Assembly (NCBI GenBank): GCA_024699855.1
Contig: JAMPIQ010000001.1
Span: forward strand, 930,001-994,000
Length of the DNA: 64,000 bases
Direction: 5' to 3'
From: Aphelenchoides besseyi
Taxonomy: Eukaryota; Nematoda; Chromadorea; Rhabditida; Aphelenchoididae
Shown piece by piece: positions 1 to 11,600 of the stretch. Position 1 is the stretch's first letter. Each line of letters starts with the position of its first letter. The notes under the pieces were generated by a model, which ran no database searches, was not told where the DNA came from, and was given only the letters and a program-made list of their open reading frames with translations. A program made the position numbers and the translations under genes.

Positions 1-1506
1 CTCGACATAAAAAAAACAAGAAATCGTAAAGGAATGTTTTTCGTAAGACATTCTTGTCGGAAAAACGTGACCGACTCAACTACAAGCTATGGCTCATGGA
101 TTTCTTTGAGGTCAATCGACATCTTTTGGCCAACGGAGAAAAATACGGAGCAGCTTTTCGGAGATGGAAAATGGGCGCCAATTCAACTGAAAGAAAATCG
201 CACTGCGGGTTCTCGCTTGGTTTCCTTTTAACTTTTAATTTGCAAACAAACATGATCTCGTCATCAGAATGTTCGTCGAGTAAACGGCGGCCATGCACAA
301 TTGTGAGTTAACGTTGAAGAAGCGAACGATAAGACCAATTACGGTAATTAGTAAGGCAACCTTCTGCGCTTGTTGTACAAGTTGCTTAAAGTTGATTTCC
401 AAACAAACTGGACAGTCGCATGGTTATGGTCATTTTGTATGCAGTCAAGCCGCTGCGAAGAGGCTCCGACGTGTCGTCGAGGCAACGATGATTGGGACGA
501 AAGACTCGACAGTCAAACGAGCAATTGAATTCACTAGACGCTAGTCGTTGTCCATTTCTTTTGCAGTAGGAAACTTTGACGCAAATTAATATAACCTGAC
601 AAGAACTTAATACTTGTTTTGGAACACATTTTATTGGAAACAGTCGAAGAAGTTCGTCTACAGAGTTGACCAACCGCTAAAGTAGCCACTAAACGACTAT
701 TAGTCAATTGTCGGGCTTCTTCGAAGCCAAACACGAGAATCACTTTGTAACGTTTTCGTGCGAAACCAAAGTGGATTAGACGGCAACTGTGAGATTTTTG
801 TAGTCGCCGAATTGGGCTCAAGCAGGTGAAACGCTTCGAGAGTGACCGTTGGTTAATTGGAAAACAGAAGTTTTTACGATTTCATGAATGATTATGTTAC
901 GAAGTGTGCATGGGAAAGTGCTACCAAAGTATAGGAGCCGATTTCTTGTGAGCAATGACTGGCAGTCTATTTCGGAAGTCAAAATGTTTTTGGTCATCTT
1001 TGAACATTGAGCATAAAAAAGAGGTGGAAAGGCAGACACAAAAATGGACAGGTCGAAGAGACCATGGAAACAGACTGTCTACAAGCGGGGCCGTTCGAAC
1101 CAAAGACTTTTCGAGTGCCAACTTGAAATCTAGTGGCCATTTTGTGTACAAGCAAACTGAGAAGCAATAACAAGACGACTAACCTTCGAGAACAGATGAA
1201 ACACATCTACGACCTTTGTTTGATTTGTCTCTTGGGATTCTGAACACAATTAGCAATAAAATACGATGACAAAGTGTACGGTTGATTTGTGGATTGTTGT
1301 AAGCAATTATGTTGTCAAGATAGAAGGTAGACATTTCTGGTTGTATTAACAGTTTAGAGGTCTCGTTAAAGGCCTGACTGTACTGATTCTTTACAAAAGC
1401 CTGTTGACAGGCAGGTTAACTGTTGCTCGATTGATTGCTTGCCGCTGCATTCATTCTACACTTGCTACTTCTTTAAACTAAGCTTCATAAGTTTACTACA
1501 CCGAAA
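1..1506. other. No recognisable gene
   Basis: Short overlapping open frames on both strands show no domain, no plausible splice chain and no codon pattern resembling the neighbouring genes. I see no tRNA or repeat. It may be intergenic DNA or the flank of a gene outside the window. Confidence 0.4.
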
Positions 1507-1880
1507 ATGGATGTTAACGTGAAAAGTGAACTAACTAATAAAATGAATGAGCTCGACATCAAGAAAAGAGACGAGTGAGTTAAGTCAAAAATTTGCATAT
1601 TCAGATTCCAACTTTGAACTTGTTTCATATCGCTTTCACTGCATTCAATTCGTCTTTTCAAGTCGACTCCGGTTTTTGCAAACATCAGCTTCGTTGAATG
1701 TGAGGCGCTCGTCCAAGTTTCGTCAAAAGTCAAGGTATCTTCAATCGATCATGATGGCATTGCCATTTCATCCGGCCATAAAGACTTTTTTCTACCATGG
1801 GCCAAAGCAAATCATCATTCCACCGGCTCTACAGACGCGAAAATGCGTCATTGTCAAACAAATCATAAAGAGGATTAGCT
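1507..1880 (+). CDS. Possible small two-exon gene, unknown product
   Basis: I do not recognise this gene. An ATG at 1507 opens a charged N-terminus (MDVNVKSELTNK...) up to a GTGAGT donor at 1575. Joining to the AG at about 1690 (AAACATCAG) keeps phase and gives a second exon reading DFVECEALVQVSSKVKV and continuing to TAG at about 1880, about 85 residues in all. An AATAAA at 2128 could serve as its polyadenylation signal. Against it: the intron (about 116 nt) is longer than most here, a different frame is also open through 1547-2011, and no domain is visible. It could equally be a chance reading or the end of a longer transcript. Confidence 0.3.
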
Positions 1881-2486
1881 GCTTTATAATATCTTTACCT
1901 AACTCATTTCAGGAAGGCTATGCGATCGAAGGAATAGAGCTCGTCGACGAGTATTGCTTTGACCTAAAACTCGACTTGAGCGTGGAAACGGTGAATGCAC
2001 CCGCTTTATAGCCGCATGAATGACTCATGGTTACAATTCGTGATAGTAAGTAGTTACTAACTTTCGCACGTTGTATTTTCGTTCAGGTGTGCCGTTCGCG
2101 CTGAATTGTGCGTTGATGTGAGTCGAAAATAAAGTTCTACGAACATCTTAAGTTGTTTGGTGGTCGTAGTTTATGTTAGGTCGTAGAATGAAAGAAAACG
2201 ATTTGCGTGCTAGTGGGTAGCACTTCTGGTTATCTGTTTGATAGGAATTTAAGAGTTGTTGAGATTTCAAGTAACAGAACTAAGTCGACTTTTCGTATAC
2301 GGCGTCGTAACGAGTATAGTGGAAGTTACAGTCTTTTTGTATAGAATGTTGATTTCTGCAAAGAAAGCAATCTGCTTCAGAGTTTTGGCATCCTGTTGGA
2401 TCTTCAGAAGTTACTCGGTAAAAATGTCATATTTGTGATATTGAAGTTATTTACGTTACAAGATATTTTTATGTAAAAGTGCTAAA
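1881..2486. other. Intergenic, upstream of the SUMO protease
   Basis: There is no convincing coding exon. The stretch contains an AATAAA at 2128-2133. An alternative open frame reaching 2011 could be an extra exon of the doubtful gene at 1507. Confidence 0.4.
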
Positions 2487-3992
2487 ATGGATCATTCGGG
2501 TATGTTGGACGTGAGACTTTTGGCGGAGATCAGCGACCATCAATCGGCACAATTAACCTCGGATACGATTGAAGTGGCTAATGAGGTGAATCTTATCATC
2601 ACGATCGCTTTTATTGTGATTTAGTCATTTGATTTGGATGGGTTGGACATGTACATGAAGATGGTTAGCGCTCAGAATAAGAATACTTGTTACGAACTCC
2701 CACGAAACGATCTAAACGACTCGCTTGCTGAAGCTCGAAACAACTTGGCAGCTACGAAGGCTGAAGCCACATGTGTCCGACAAGAATTCTCAGCTGCTCG
2801 GAACTACGTACGCCAGCTTCGTGTCGATCAACAACTTCGTGACAGACAACTTCAAAACCTTTTCAAAGCATCGGAACGACGACAGAAATGGAAAGAGTTC
2901 GATATCCGACAAGACGCAAAGTTGAAATATGCAAGGGTAAGTAGTCAACCTGTTCGTCTTATGTTTTCAAAATTTCAGGTCTGTCAAGAGGAAGGTCGAC
3001 TTCGACATGCCGCTCGTTTGAATCAGGAAATTGAATCCGAAAAAGACTATCGACGTCGTTTGGGTCTACCGGTTTTTATTCCGCTTTTCTTTCAAATTGA
3101 GGAAGAATTGTTTCCAGGTACTTTTTCATTATAGTCGTTTGTAGTTTGGTTATGTTTAGAACTTGATGCTGAGGCAATTAAACTTGTGAAACTTGCTTGG
3201 AACAAAGGTGCACCAGAAGATGAAGTTTTCTCCGAAGACTTTGCAGTCAAAATCACACGCAAAGATCTTCGAACGTTGGCCGGTTTAAATTGGTTGAATG
3301 ACGAAATCATCAACTTCTATCTCAATTTGATCGTTCGTCGCGCTGAACAGAACGCCGATCTTCCAAAAGTTTATTCTTTTTTGCTCTTCATTTGACTATT
3401 GTTTTCAGACTTACGCGTTCAATACTTTCTTTTTGTCGACTTTGCAGCAACGAGGCTATGCCGGAGTCAAACGTTGGACTCGTAAAGTGGACGTTTTCTC
3501 TTACGATGTGCTTCTTGTTCCCGTTCACTTGGGCAATCATTGGTGTTTGGCTGTGAGTTTGTTGGCGTTTGCTGTCAAATGATTTTATAGGTCGTTGATT
3601 TCAAAGCCCAAGAAATCAATTACTTCGATTCGTTGGGTGGAAAGAATGTTGGCTGTTTGGAAGCGTTAAAGTTCGTTTGAAGTTCGTCACAATTCTTACG
3701 ACTATTTTAGATCGTATCTTCAAGAAGAACATCGGGATAAGAAGAAGAGCGAAATCGATTTGAGTAATTGGAACTTCGAATGCAAAGCCGAAATCCCAAG
3801 ACAAATGAACGGAAGTGACTGTGGAGTTTTCACTTGTAAGTCTACGATCCTTTGCACATTCAAATTCCATTTTTAGGCGTCTTTGCGGAATTCTCGTCTC
3901 GACGCTATGAACTAAAGTTCGATCAACGCGTTATGCCTTACTATCGTCAACGAATGGTATACGAAATTTGTAATCGGAAACTCATGATCTAA
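2487..3992 (+). CDS. ulp-1: SUMO-specific protease (SENP/Ulp1, peptidase family C48)
   Basis: The product is a cysteine protease that matures SUMO precursors and removes SUMO from target proteins, usually at the nucleus. Eight exons joined through introns of about 40 nt give roughly 400 residues. The N-terminal half is charged and coiled-coil-like (an [22 protein letters not shown] heptad region). The C-terminal half is the catalytic domain, starting at [20 protein letters not shown], the typical substrate-contact segment of SENP1/2. The catalytic residues are visible: His in LGNHWCLA, Asp in VVDFKAQ, Gln and Cys in [10 protein letters not shown]. The start is the first ATG (MDHSGMLDV), with a good frame into the first donor at 2586. 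The stop is TAA at 3990-3992 and AATAAA lies at 4041. The assignment to SENP1/2 rather than SENP6/7 rests on the uninterrupted catalytic domain. The family call is firm; the N-terminal exon structure is less so. Confidence 0.93.
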
Positions 3993-4040
3993 CGTTCTTG
4001 ATCTCTTTGCTTTTTTTCAACTGTTTTCTTAACATTTGAA

Positions 4041-4046
4041 AATAAA
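4041..4046 (+). terminator. Polyadenylation signal of the SUMO protease gene
   Basis: An AATAAA hexamer lies about 50 nt past the TAA stop. Confidence 0.6.
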
Positions 4047-4231
4047 TCGAATACATGATCGCACTGCGTGTTTAGGGCGCAAATCCACATGTCGTTAACT
4101 GCATTTTGTCGTTATGACCCAAATCGATAGCTACGCATTGAGTCTCATAATTGATATTGAGAAGTAAATATTTTCCGGTCTACTTAATTTATAAGCATGG
4201 CTATCTATTTGGCTACTGAATAAGAAAACAG

Positions 4232-7200
4232 ATGGTGCGGTCAAAGTTATCGGCCCAAGTTTTGGTATGTGGTGGCGGCCTAATGGGCTTGTCGGTGGCT
4301 CATTCGTTGGCCAAACGAGGAGCTGCGGTTTTGTTGTTCGAACGTGATTGGTAAGTCGGTTCTCTGTATTCACATGTTCAAGCACTGTCTTCAGCATCGG
4401 AGCATTCAGTGAGACTCAACCGGCAAACACGGGGCTAGTCACAGCACCTTCTTTTTGGCCCGATGCTATGGCTCAAAGAATGGCGAAACGATCTCTACGC
4501 ATCTACGAAGATTTGGCGAAAGTTGCTGGTTTCAGTAGGTTAGAAATCATAAAAACTGTACCGAAACTTTTGTTCAGAATTCACACGTTGTGGTCGAGTG
4601 TATTTGGCAAACTCCGACGAAGCTCTTTATCACATTCGACGGTAAACTAACTCTCTTATTTTCTCTATTAGTCTTTCAGTATTCATTCTCGCGCCTGTGT
4701 TCACAGTGATGACAATGAATTGATTGATTGTCCCAGTGAAATGCTCGCCAGATGGCCGTTAATAGCCACTGAAGACGTTAAAGTGAGTAGTTTAATCAAG
4801 GTTTGATTGTAACGTAGACTTCAGTTGGCATTACATTCAGTTGAAGATGTTGCTTTGGACCATGTTGGTTTGTGTACTGCATTAGCGGAATCGGCGCGAG
4901 AAATGGGTGCTAAAATCTACGAGAACTGTGAAGTTCGAAAGGTGATGATCGGTGAAAGTCAAGGAGTTTTCGCGGTGGATACGGAAGAAGGACTCGTTGA
5001 CACACGGATTTTTGTCAACTGTGCCGGCGCTGTAAGTTCGATAATACAAGCGCAATCGAACTATAGTGATTAGTTAGCTAATATGATTCCTATATCGCCA
5101 CTGTCTGATCGTCACATTATTCCTGCCTATCCATGTAGCTATTCACTTCTCGTTACCGAAGGCCTTCATCACTCCGGTTTAACTGATCGAACGCCCGCGT
5201 TTGTTGATGTTGATCACAGCACTTTCATTTACGCCAACGACATTCGAACAATTGGAGGTGGTTTCTCTGAATCTGTAGTTCGTGCTCTTCGTCTTCCCAG
5301 CGGCACGCAACCGCAATGGACGGTTCCGCAACCCGATTGGGACAAATTTTGTTGGTGATTTATTCTCGATTTGATTCACAACTAACTTTTCAGACCCTAT
5401 TTTGAAAAGTTTAATTGAACGAGTACCATCAATGGGTCAGTTATCAACCGGGGATTTGGTTTCTGAAGTCGAAATGTATACAGTAAGTAACGAATTTGTG
5501 TTCGATTACAAGTCGTCGTTACAGCCCGACATGTATCCGGTTATTGGTGAATCAGAGCGAGTTCACGGTTATTACGTTGCGAATGGATTGAATGGTCAAG
5601 GGCTGGCCATGGCTGGTGGTTTGGGCGACGTGTTGGCACAGTGGATTTTGGAGGGAGCGAGTAGTTTGCAGAAACACGACGTCTCTAAATTCGATATCAC
5701 ACGATACAGTCGACAACACACCAATCCACAATATCTCTACGAAAGAGCACCGGAGATTGCAAGTGAGTTGTTTAGTTGACTTTGATTCTGTTCTTTAGGT
5801 TACGCTTTCAAACCTCTTCACTACTCGCAACATCAATGTCACACGGCCAGAAATCTTCGAATGTCGTCGATTTATCATCATCTTCGTGAAGCGGGTGCAA
5901 TGTTCGGTGAAATCATGGGCTACGAACGCCCGTTATGGTATGAACCGGAAGCTGGAAAAGATCGTAATTTCACGTCCAAGCTTCGTGTTTGATTTGTAAA
6001 TATTCAGCCAATCGAAATGCCATTTACTCGGGACAATCGAGTGTTTTCGGTCCGCCTTCATGGCACTCGAATGTTGCTCGGGAATACGAAGCCTGTAGAG
6101 AGCGAGTTGGACTCATCGACATGACTTCATTTTCAAAGTTCGATGTTGTGGTGCGTTTCTGAGTTGCTTAGTGACATTGCCTACATCTTAGGGTCCCGAT
6201 TCTGTCGCATTTCTGCAGCGAATTTGTTCTGCCGGAATTGATCGTCCGATTGGTTCGACAATATATACGGGAATGCAAAATGAATTTGGTGGCTATGTAA
6301 CCGACTGTACTTTGAGTCGATTGAGCGAAAGAGAGTAGGAACATTTTGACATTCATATTCGAAATTGTCGTGTTTTAGATTCTTTATTGTGGCTCCAAGT
6401 GTTCAACAAGTACGATGTTATGCGTGGCTACAAAAGTGGATCAAAGAATGGAACATGAATGTTTTCGTTCAAGACGTCACGGCAAACTACACGGCTCTTG
6501 ATCTTGTTGGACCTGCGTCGAGAATGTTAATGTCCGATATAACCGGAAAATCGATGAACAGCAGCGAATTCCCGAGTTTCTCATTTCGTGTAAGTTAAGT
6601 TTTATCTAAATATTTACGAATTATTTTTAAGGAGATTCACGTTGGAATGGGAGCAGGAATCCGATCGGTGAGTGTTTCGCATTGCGGTGAACTTGGCTAC
6701 ATCCTCTACGTGCCCAACGAGATTGCTCACTACGTTTACGAGAAGATCATTGAAGCCGGACAGGAGTATAGTCTCGTTCACGCCGGCTACTACGCTCTAC
6801 GGCATTTGCGAATTGAGAAGTTTTTTGTTTTCTGGGGACAGGACATTAACGCTACGGTTACACCCGTCGAAGCCGGTCGTTTGTTTCGAGTTGATTTCTC
6901 AGTAAGTAAACTTTCGAATTTTGAGTACTTTTGGTGTTTTCAGAAAGATTTCATTGGGAAAGCGGCACTTCTCGAACAAGCCGATCAACCACCGAGTAAA
7001 CGTTACGTTCAACTTTTGGTCGACAATTTCAATCTTGAAAGTGATCCATGGCCGCAAGGCGATGAACCGATTTACAAAGACGGTCGTGTGGTTGGTTGGA
7101 CGACTTCTGCAGCGTAAGTTTCGTTTAACTTCACACAACTCACGGATTTTCAGCTATGGATTTACATTGGGAAGTCAAGTAAGTTACGATTGTACAGACA

Positions 7201-7397
7201 CTTAGTTCGGATCTTAGGTGTGTCTCGGTTATCTCAGGAATCGAGAGGGAGATGGTGTGGACCAAGAATTCCTAAACTCGGGAGTCTTTTCGGTTGATAT
7301 TGCGGGTAAACGGTTTCCGGTTCGAGTGAATCTACACTCTCCAACATTGCCGATGATATCCTCCGAACATCCGAATCACTATCGACCAACTCAGTAA
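4232..7397 (+). CDS. PDPR: Pyruvate dehydrogenase phosphatase regulatory subunit (PDPR)
   Basis: PDPR regulates the phosphatase that reactivates the mitochondrial pyruvate dehydrogenase complex. It is a non-dehydrogenase relative of dimethylglycine and sarcosine dehydrogenases. About a dozen short-intron exons give roughly 850 residues. First comes a FAD-binding Rossmann fold (VLVCGGGLMGLSVAHSLAKRG), then the FAD-oxidoreductase body with NCAGA and a second FAD segment around MYPVIGESERVHGYYVANG. The C-terminal half is a GcvT/aminomethyltransferase-like module (GYYALRHLRIEKFFVFWGQD, then DFIGKAALL and GWTTSAA). The histidine that covalently holds FAD in DMGDH/SARDH (a WHAAG-type motif) is absent, the segment reading FSETQPANTG, which favours PDPR over the dehydrogenases. 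The start ATG directly follows an AAAACAG acceptor-like site, suggesting trans-splicing. No clear mitochondrial presequence precedes the FAD domain, so the true start could lie upstream. AATAAA is at 7500. Confidence 0.88.
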
Positions 7398-8677
7398 TTG
7401 ATTTTATTGCCGAACTTGTTTGACCATCGTCGCCTCTTTAACATCTATTTAGGTCTAATTTGTAAATACCGAACTCGCAAATTTCGACGAGTCTTTGTGA
7501 ATAAATTCAATTGATAATCAACGGCTGTTATTTGCTTTGTAATCCCAGTTAATAGTCAGTAGTCTACGGTACAACTAATTCTTCCCACTGACCCCCAACT
7601 CTTCGCCGTGCCCTCAACGTTCTCCGATCGTTCGTTGTCGATTGGAGCGACCAAAGAAGAGAAAACGGACGACTTCGCGTTTTTCAGTTCGAGCCCACGA
7701 GCCCACGGACGCACCAAACGCGACGAAGAGGACGCACAGACGCGTTTTATAATCCGGGACCGACAAGCGGTGCGTCCTGCACGATGCGCGATAAACGAAA
7801 TGGATTGACAGAGCGGAATGGAAAGCAGTCGCCAATGTCGAACGCTTGCAGCCCCAACCCCAACCATCGCCGGTCGTCTCTCAACAACAGCGTTTCCACG
7901 GGTCGTGGTGCTCCTCTTTTCTGCTTGCGCCCGAATTGTGCGTTGGGGTGCTGCGCCTCAACCTTCTTTCCCCTTGTCGCCGTCAACAGAAAAGAAGAGA
8001 GAGAAGGGAGCGTCGTTTCAACTAAAAGGACGTGTGTTGTGGCGTTTTCGTCCACCAGCTTTTGGGCTCCAGCGTTTTTGTTTTTTCTTTGCCGCCAATT
8101 CGTTCGCCATTTTTCCCCCCGCCAAACATCGCAAATCGGAACACAAAACTGACGACCACGCAATGATGACGAACGAGGAAAACAACAAACGTCCGACCAC
8201 ATCAACACATTTAGAGAGCTCCCGGAAGCACACAAATGACCCGCACCGATTGTTTGCGCGATATTCTCAATCTCGATCCACTTGAACAACTGCGTGACTC
8301 ACAAATCTCCCAAATGCCGATCCCTTCTTCCTCTTTCCCCAAAACCCAAAACACGCGATTTTTGGCGCCAAATGAGCTCTCGTTGCAATTTGCACTTTTT
8401 GAGCGGGAAAACACCGTGAGATTGTCGTGTGTAAAGTTCGTGTGTTTTGTTTCGATTATGAAGCCGCGATGTTTGTTCTGAAAAACCGTGACGATCCAAT
8501 CAACTCTTGAGCTTTCACTTACAGCGGATGAACGCGAGTCTATGAGTTCGTGTAATTGTCGAACGTTCCTCTCCTTTGCACTGGTTCGTAACTTGCTATT
8601 AAAACAGTCTCTGGCATCCAATCGTTCGCTCCGATTTGGCTGTCCGGCCGGCAATCAGCCGTGCCGCAACAACCATA
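7398..8677. promoter_or_regulatory. Intergenic region upstream of the ARID1 gene
   Basis: This is 1.3 kb between the PDPR stop and the first ARID1 ATG. Open frames exist on both strands (for example around 7750-8290), but they lie antisense to one another, carry no domain and fit no splice chain. It is GC-richer and fuller of CG dinucleotides than the coding DNA around it. It probably holds the ARID1 promoter and 5' UTR; no individual element can be named with confidence. Confidence 0.4.
7500..7505 (+). terminator. Polyadenylation signal of PDPR
   Basis: An AATAAA lies about 100 nt past the PDPR stop. Confidence 0.55.
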
Positions 8678-11600
8678 ATGTCCACTATCCATGAGGCGTC
8701 TTCATCCGTCGAGCAGCAGCAAGTGAGTAGTTTGCGACTGAAATCCAGCGGGTTGATCGAAAATCATTGGAAATTCTCTTGTTTATTGATTTGTTGAATT
8801 AACATTTTGCACAAACGTTTTGCACAGTTTTTTGGGGTGAAGGATCACAGGACTTTCGAAAAGCCAACTGATTTCTTGTGCTTCACGCCACACAATTGCT
8901 TCTTTGACTTATAGCCATCGACAAGCCACGCCGTCGCCTACAACGGTGGTTATCCCGTTGCTTCGACACAAAACTACGCCAACAACTTCGCGACTCAACC
9001 CGCTCACTCGATGCATCAACAGCAGCCGCTGACCGTTGCAACATCGTCGACGCCATACGCCGATGGCAATTGGATTCAACAACCACCGCCTGGCTTCTAC
9101 TATCATCCAACGGGACCACCGACCTCAAATGCACAGCCGCCCGGTCAAATGCCGCCGGTAAGCACAAAATTCGGGGCCTTCAAAGCTTCCTATGCTTTTG
9201 CAACAATTAAACTCTTCTTCTTGACCTTCCCCGATTTTCCCACGCTCTGCACCGGAAACGAGGAGGAACGAGCGGATTAATTACAAACACACGATGAGAT
9301 GTGGAACATACGCGCTCGCAACAAAAAATGACGCAATTCGCTGCGAACTTTTGGAGCGGAGATGAGCTCGGAAATGGCGACGTTGTTTTTGACCGGTGGG
9401 ATTTCCGTCTTTGCACGCGCGCCGGTTATTTCCGCCATAAATTCTCCACGGTTTGCAGACGCGTGTCTTTTGCACGCACGATTCTCACGCTCCACACACA
9501 TCACGAATCGATAAGATCGGTCGTCGACGTCATTCGACACCGCTCGGTGTCCCCAAAAACCTCCTTCTTGCACCGGGACGATTGACTCTTTTCGATCACA
9601 AACTGGCGTTCTCGTCCGCTCATTCACACGCAATTTTTGGACAAAAATAGCGCCGGAGAAGGTGGTGACGTCGGAAAGAAAAAATTGGCGGAAATCGGGA
9701 CGACGAAAACAGAATTCGAGCAAACGACGCGAATTTTACGGGAATCCGCCGTTCCTCTTTTCAACCATACGGTTTTTCTTCATTTTGACTCATACGGGAA
9801 TTCCTATTACGCTTTTTTGTTTTGTTTCAACTCACGATATAATCCGCGCGATTTCGATCTGAAAGTTCAAGTTCTTTTTTGTCTTGTGATTCGCTCTTCT
9901 GTCTTTGTGGGCGTGCGGTCACATTCATTCGCTCTTTCTTGTTTGCGCATTTGAGCTGATAAGCGAAACGATTTTGAAACGCACTGGTCGCCGAAAAACG
10001 TTTATTGATTGCGGCGCTGTCGACAAGAGAACCGCAAATATGCGTCGTTATCACACGAGAAAAAACACCCCTAAAGCGTCGACGTTACGCTCTCCGAATT
10101 ACAACGCAAACGCTGAAAGCTGAATGAAGAACGTCGACCAGCGCAGATGATTGAACGATCTGCGAAATGGAAACGACAACTTGATTGCGTTTTGATTTCT
10201 TTTTTCGAATTGTTTACGTAATTTGAGCAAAAGCGTGAAAACTAATTGTGAGTATTTGCGCGCAACGGTTCGGTCGCTTTTGAAGTTAGACGGGATCCCG
10301 AAGCTGAAAAGCCCCGAAGCGAATTGCCTGCAGAGAACTCGTGGCGCCCATTCGTAGCGCCCAGTCCCGGCTGTTTGCGTCGAAGGGCCGCACCCTTCCC
10401 GTTGCTTTAAGGGGCGAAAAAACTCCCCATTGACACACGTCCTCCGGTGGCCTTTGCGTTTCGATGCGTCCGCCGTTTGCGAGAAATTCGAAAAGTTTTT
10501 TTAGGGGGACGCACGCGCGAAAATGATGTTGAGAAGAAGACACGTTGCAAAATGGAAATTGAAAACAAGAAAAACGTGACGTTGAACGTAAAAACACGAA
10601 GATCAATTGCACGAACACAAAAAACTACCTTCTTGCCGTGAATCGACACCCGATAATTTGAACACACTCCTCCTAATCAGAAGTAATCCCCTTCGCTCGG
10701 GTCCAACTGCACTACAATCTTCTCATGTCACTCTCCGAACATATTTTAATGGCGAGAAACAGTGAATGACGTCCAATACAAACAGCCGACTTAATCGGTT
10801 CTTTCGACTTCAACATTCGTTTTTTATGATTCCGAAAGTGCAACAGACGGAAATTCGTTAAGTGGGTTGAGAGAGAGAGACGGAAGATGATCTTTGGAAT
10901 GTCGACGAATTTCAATGCGAGTGGTAAACAAAAGACGGGAAAGCACTCGGGCGTGCACTTTATGTGACGACGATAAACAACATGTCACGTGCATCTGGTG
11001 GGAAAATTCTTTTCGTGGGCTTTCACTCTCCAACCGATTTTGCGTCATCGAAGAATCGTTGCGCTATGCTGATCAATTGCTATCCACGGAAACGTCATTT
11101 TGATTTATGAGGCTAATGCATGGCCGTCATCAAGACATGTCATTCGATGGCAATTCCCGCCGTTCAGTTCGCACCTGCCCATCTCCTCCATCCAACACAC
11201 GCAAACACTATCCCCGCTGGTGTCGTTTAGACCATTTAAGTTTTCTAGTTCACTAAACAACGATCGAAAATGTTTTGGGAAACCATCGAAAAGTGTGGGA
11301 AACAGAAACAACTCGATCTTCGAATTCAATTGCGCATTTCTATCAAGTGTTCTTTGGTGGCAGAGAGTGTGACAACTCGCAAACAAACTCGCTCACTCCT
11401 TTCAATTGATCTTCTTACTGTTTCTGCTAATTCAAGAAACTCGTACAAACAACGGCAATTTTATATGTCAAGTACAAAAATAAAAAACAACTTAATTCAA
11501 CGAACTTTCAGCAACGATCACCTCATCCCGGTCATTCTGATGGTGTACCGCCGTCTAGTCAAGCGCCACAAATTGTGGTTCCAAGACAAAATGGTTCAAC

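Noticed and set aside
4232..7397. Dimethylglycine or sarcosine dehydrogenase as the identity of this gene
   Set aside because: The FAD-attaching His motif is missing and the C-terminal segments (RIEKFFVFWGQD, DIAGKRF) fit PDPR better.
7556..8289. Long overlapping frames on both strands upstream of ARID1
   Set aside because: They overlap antisense, show no domain or splice partners, and arise from CG-rich, stop-poor DNA.
9277..9723. 148-codon minus-strand frame inside the first ARID1 giant intron
   Set aside because: Its composition matches random translation of CG-rich DNA and frames on the other strand are equally open, so a nested gene is not supported.
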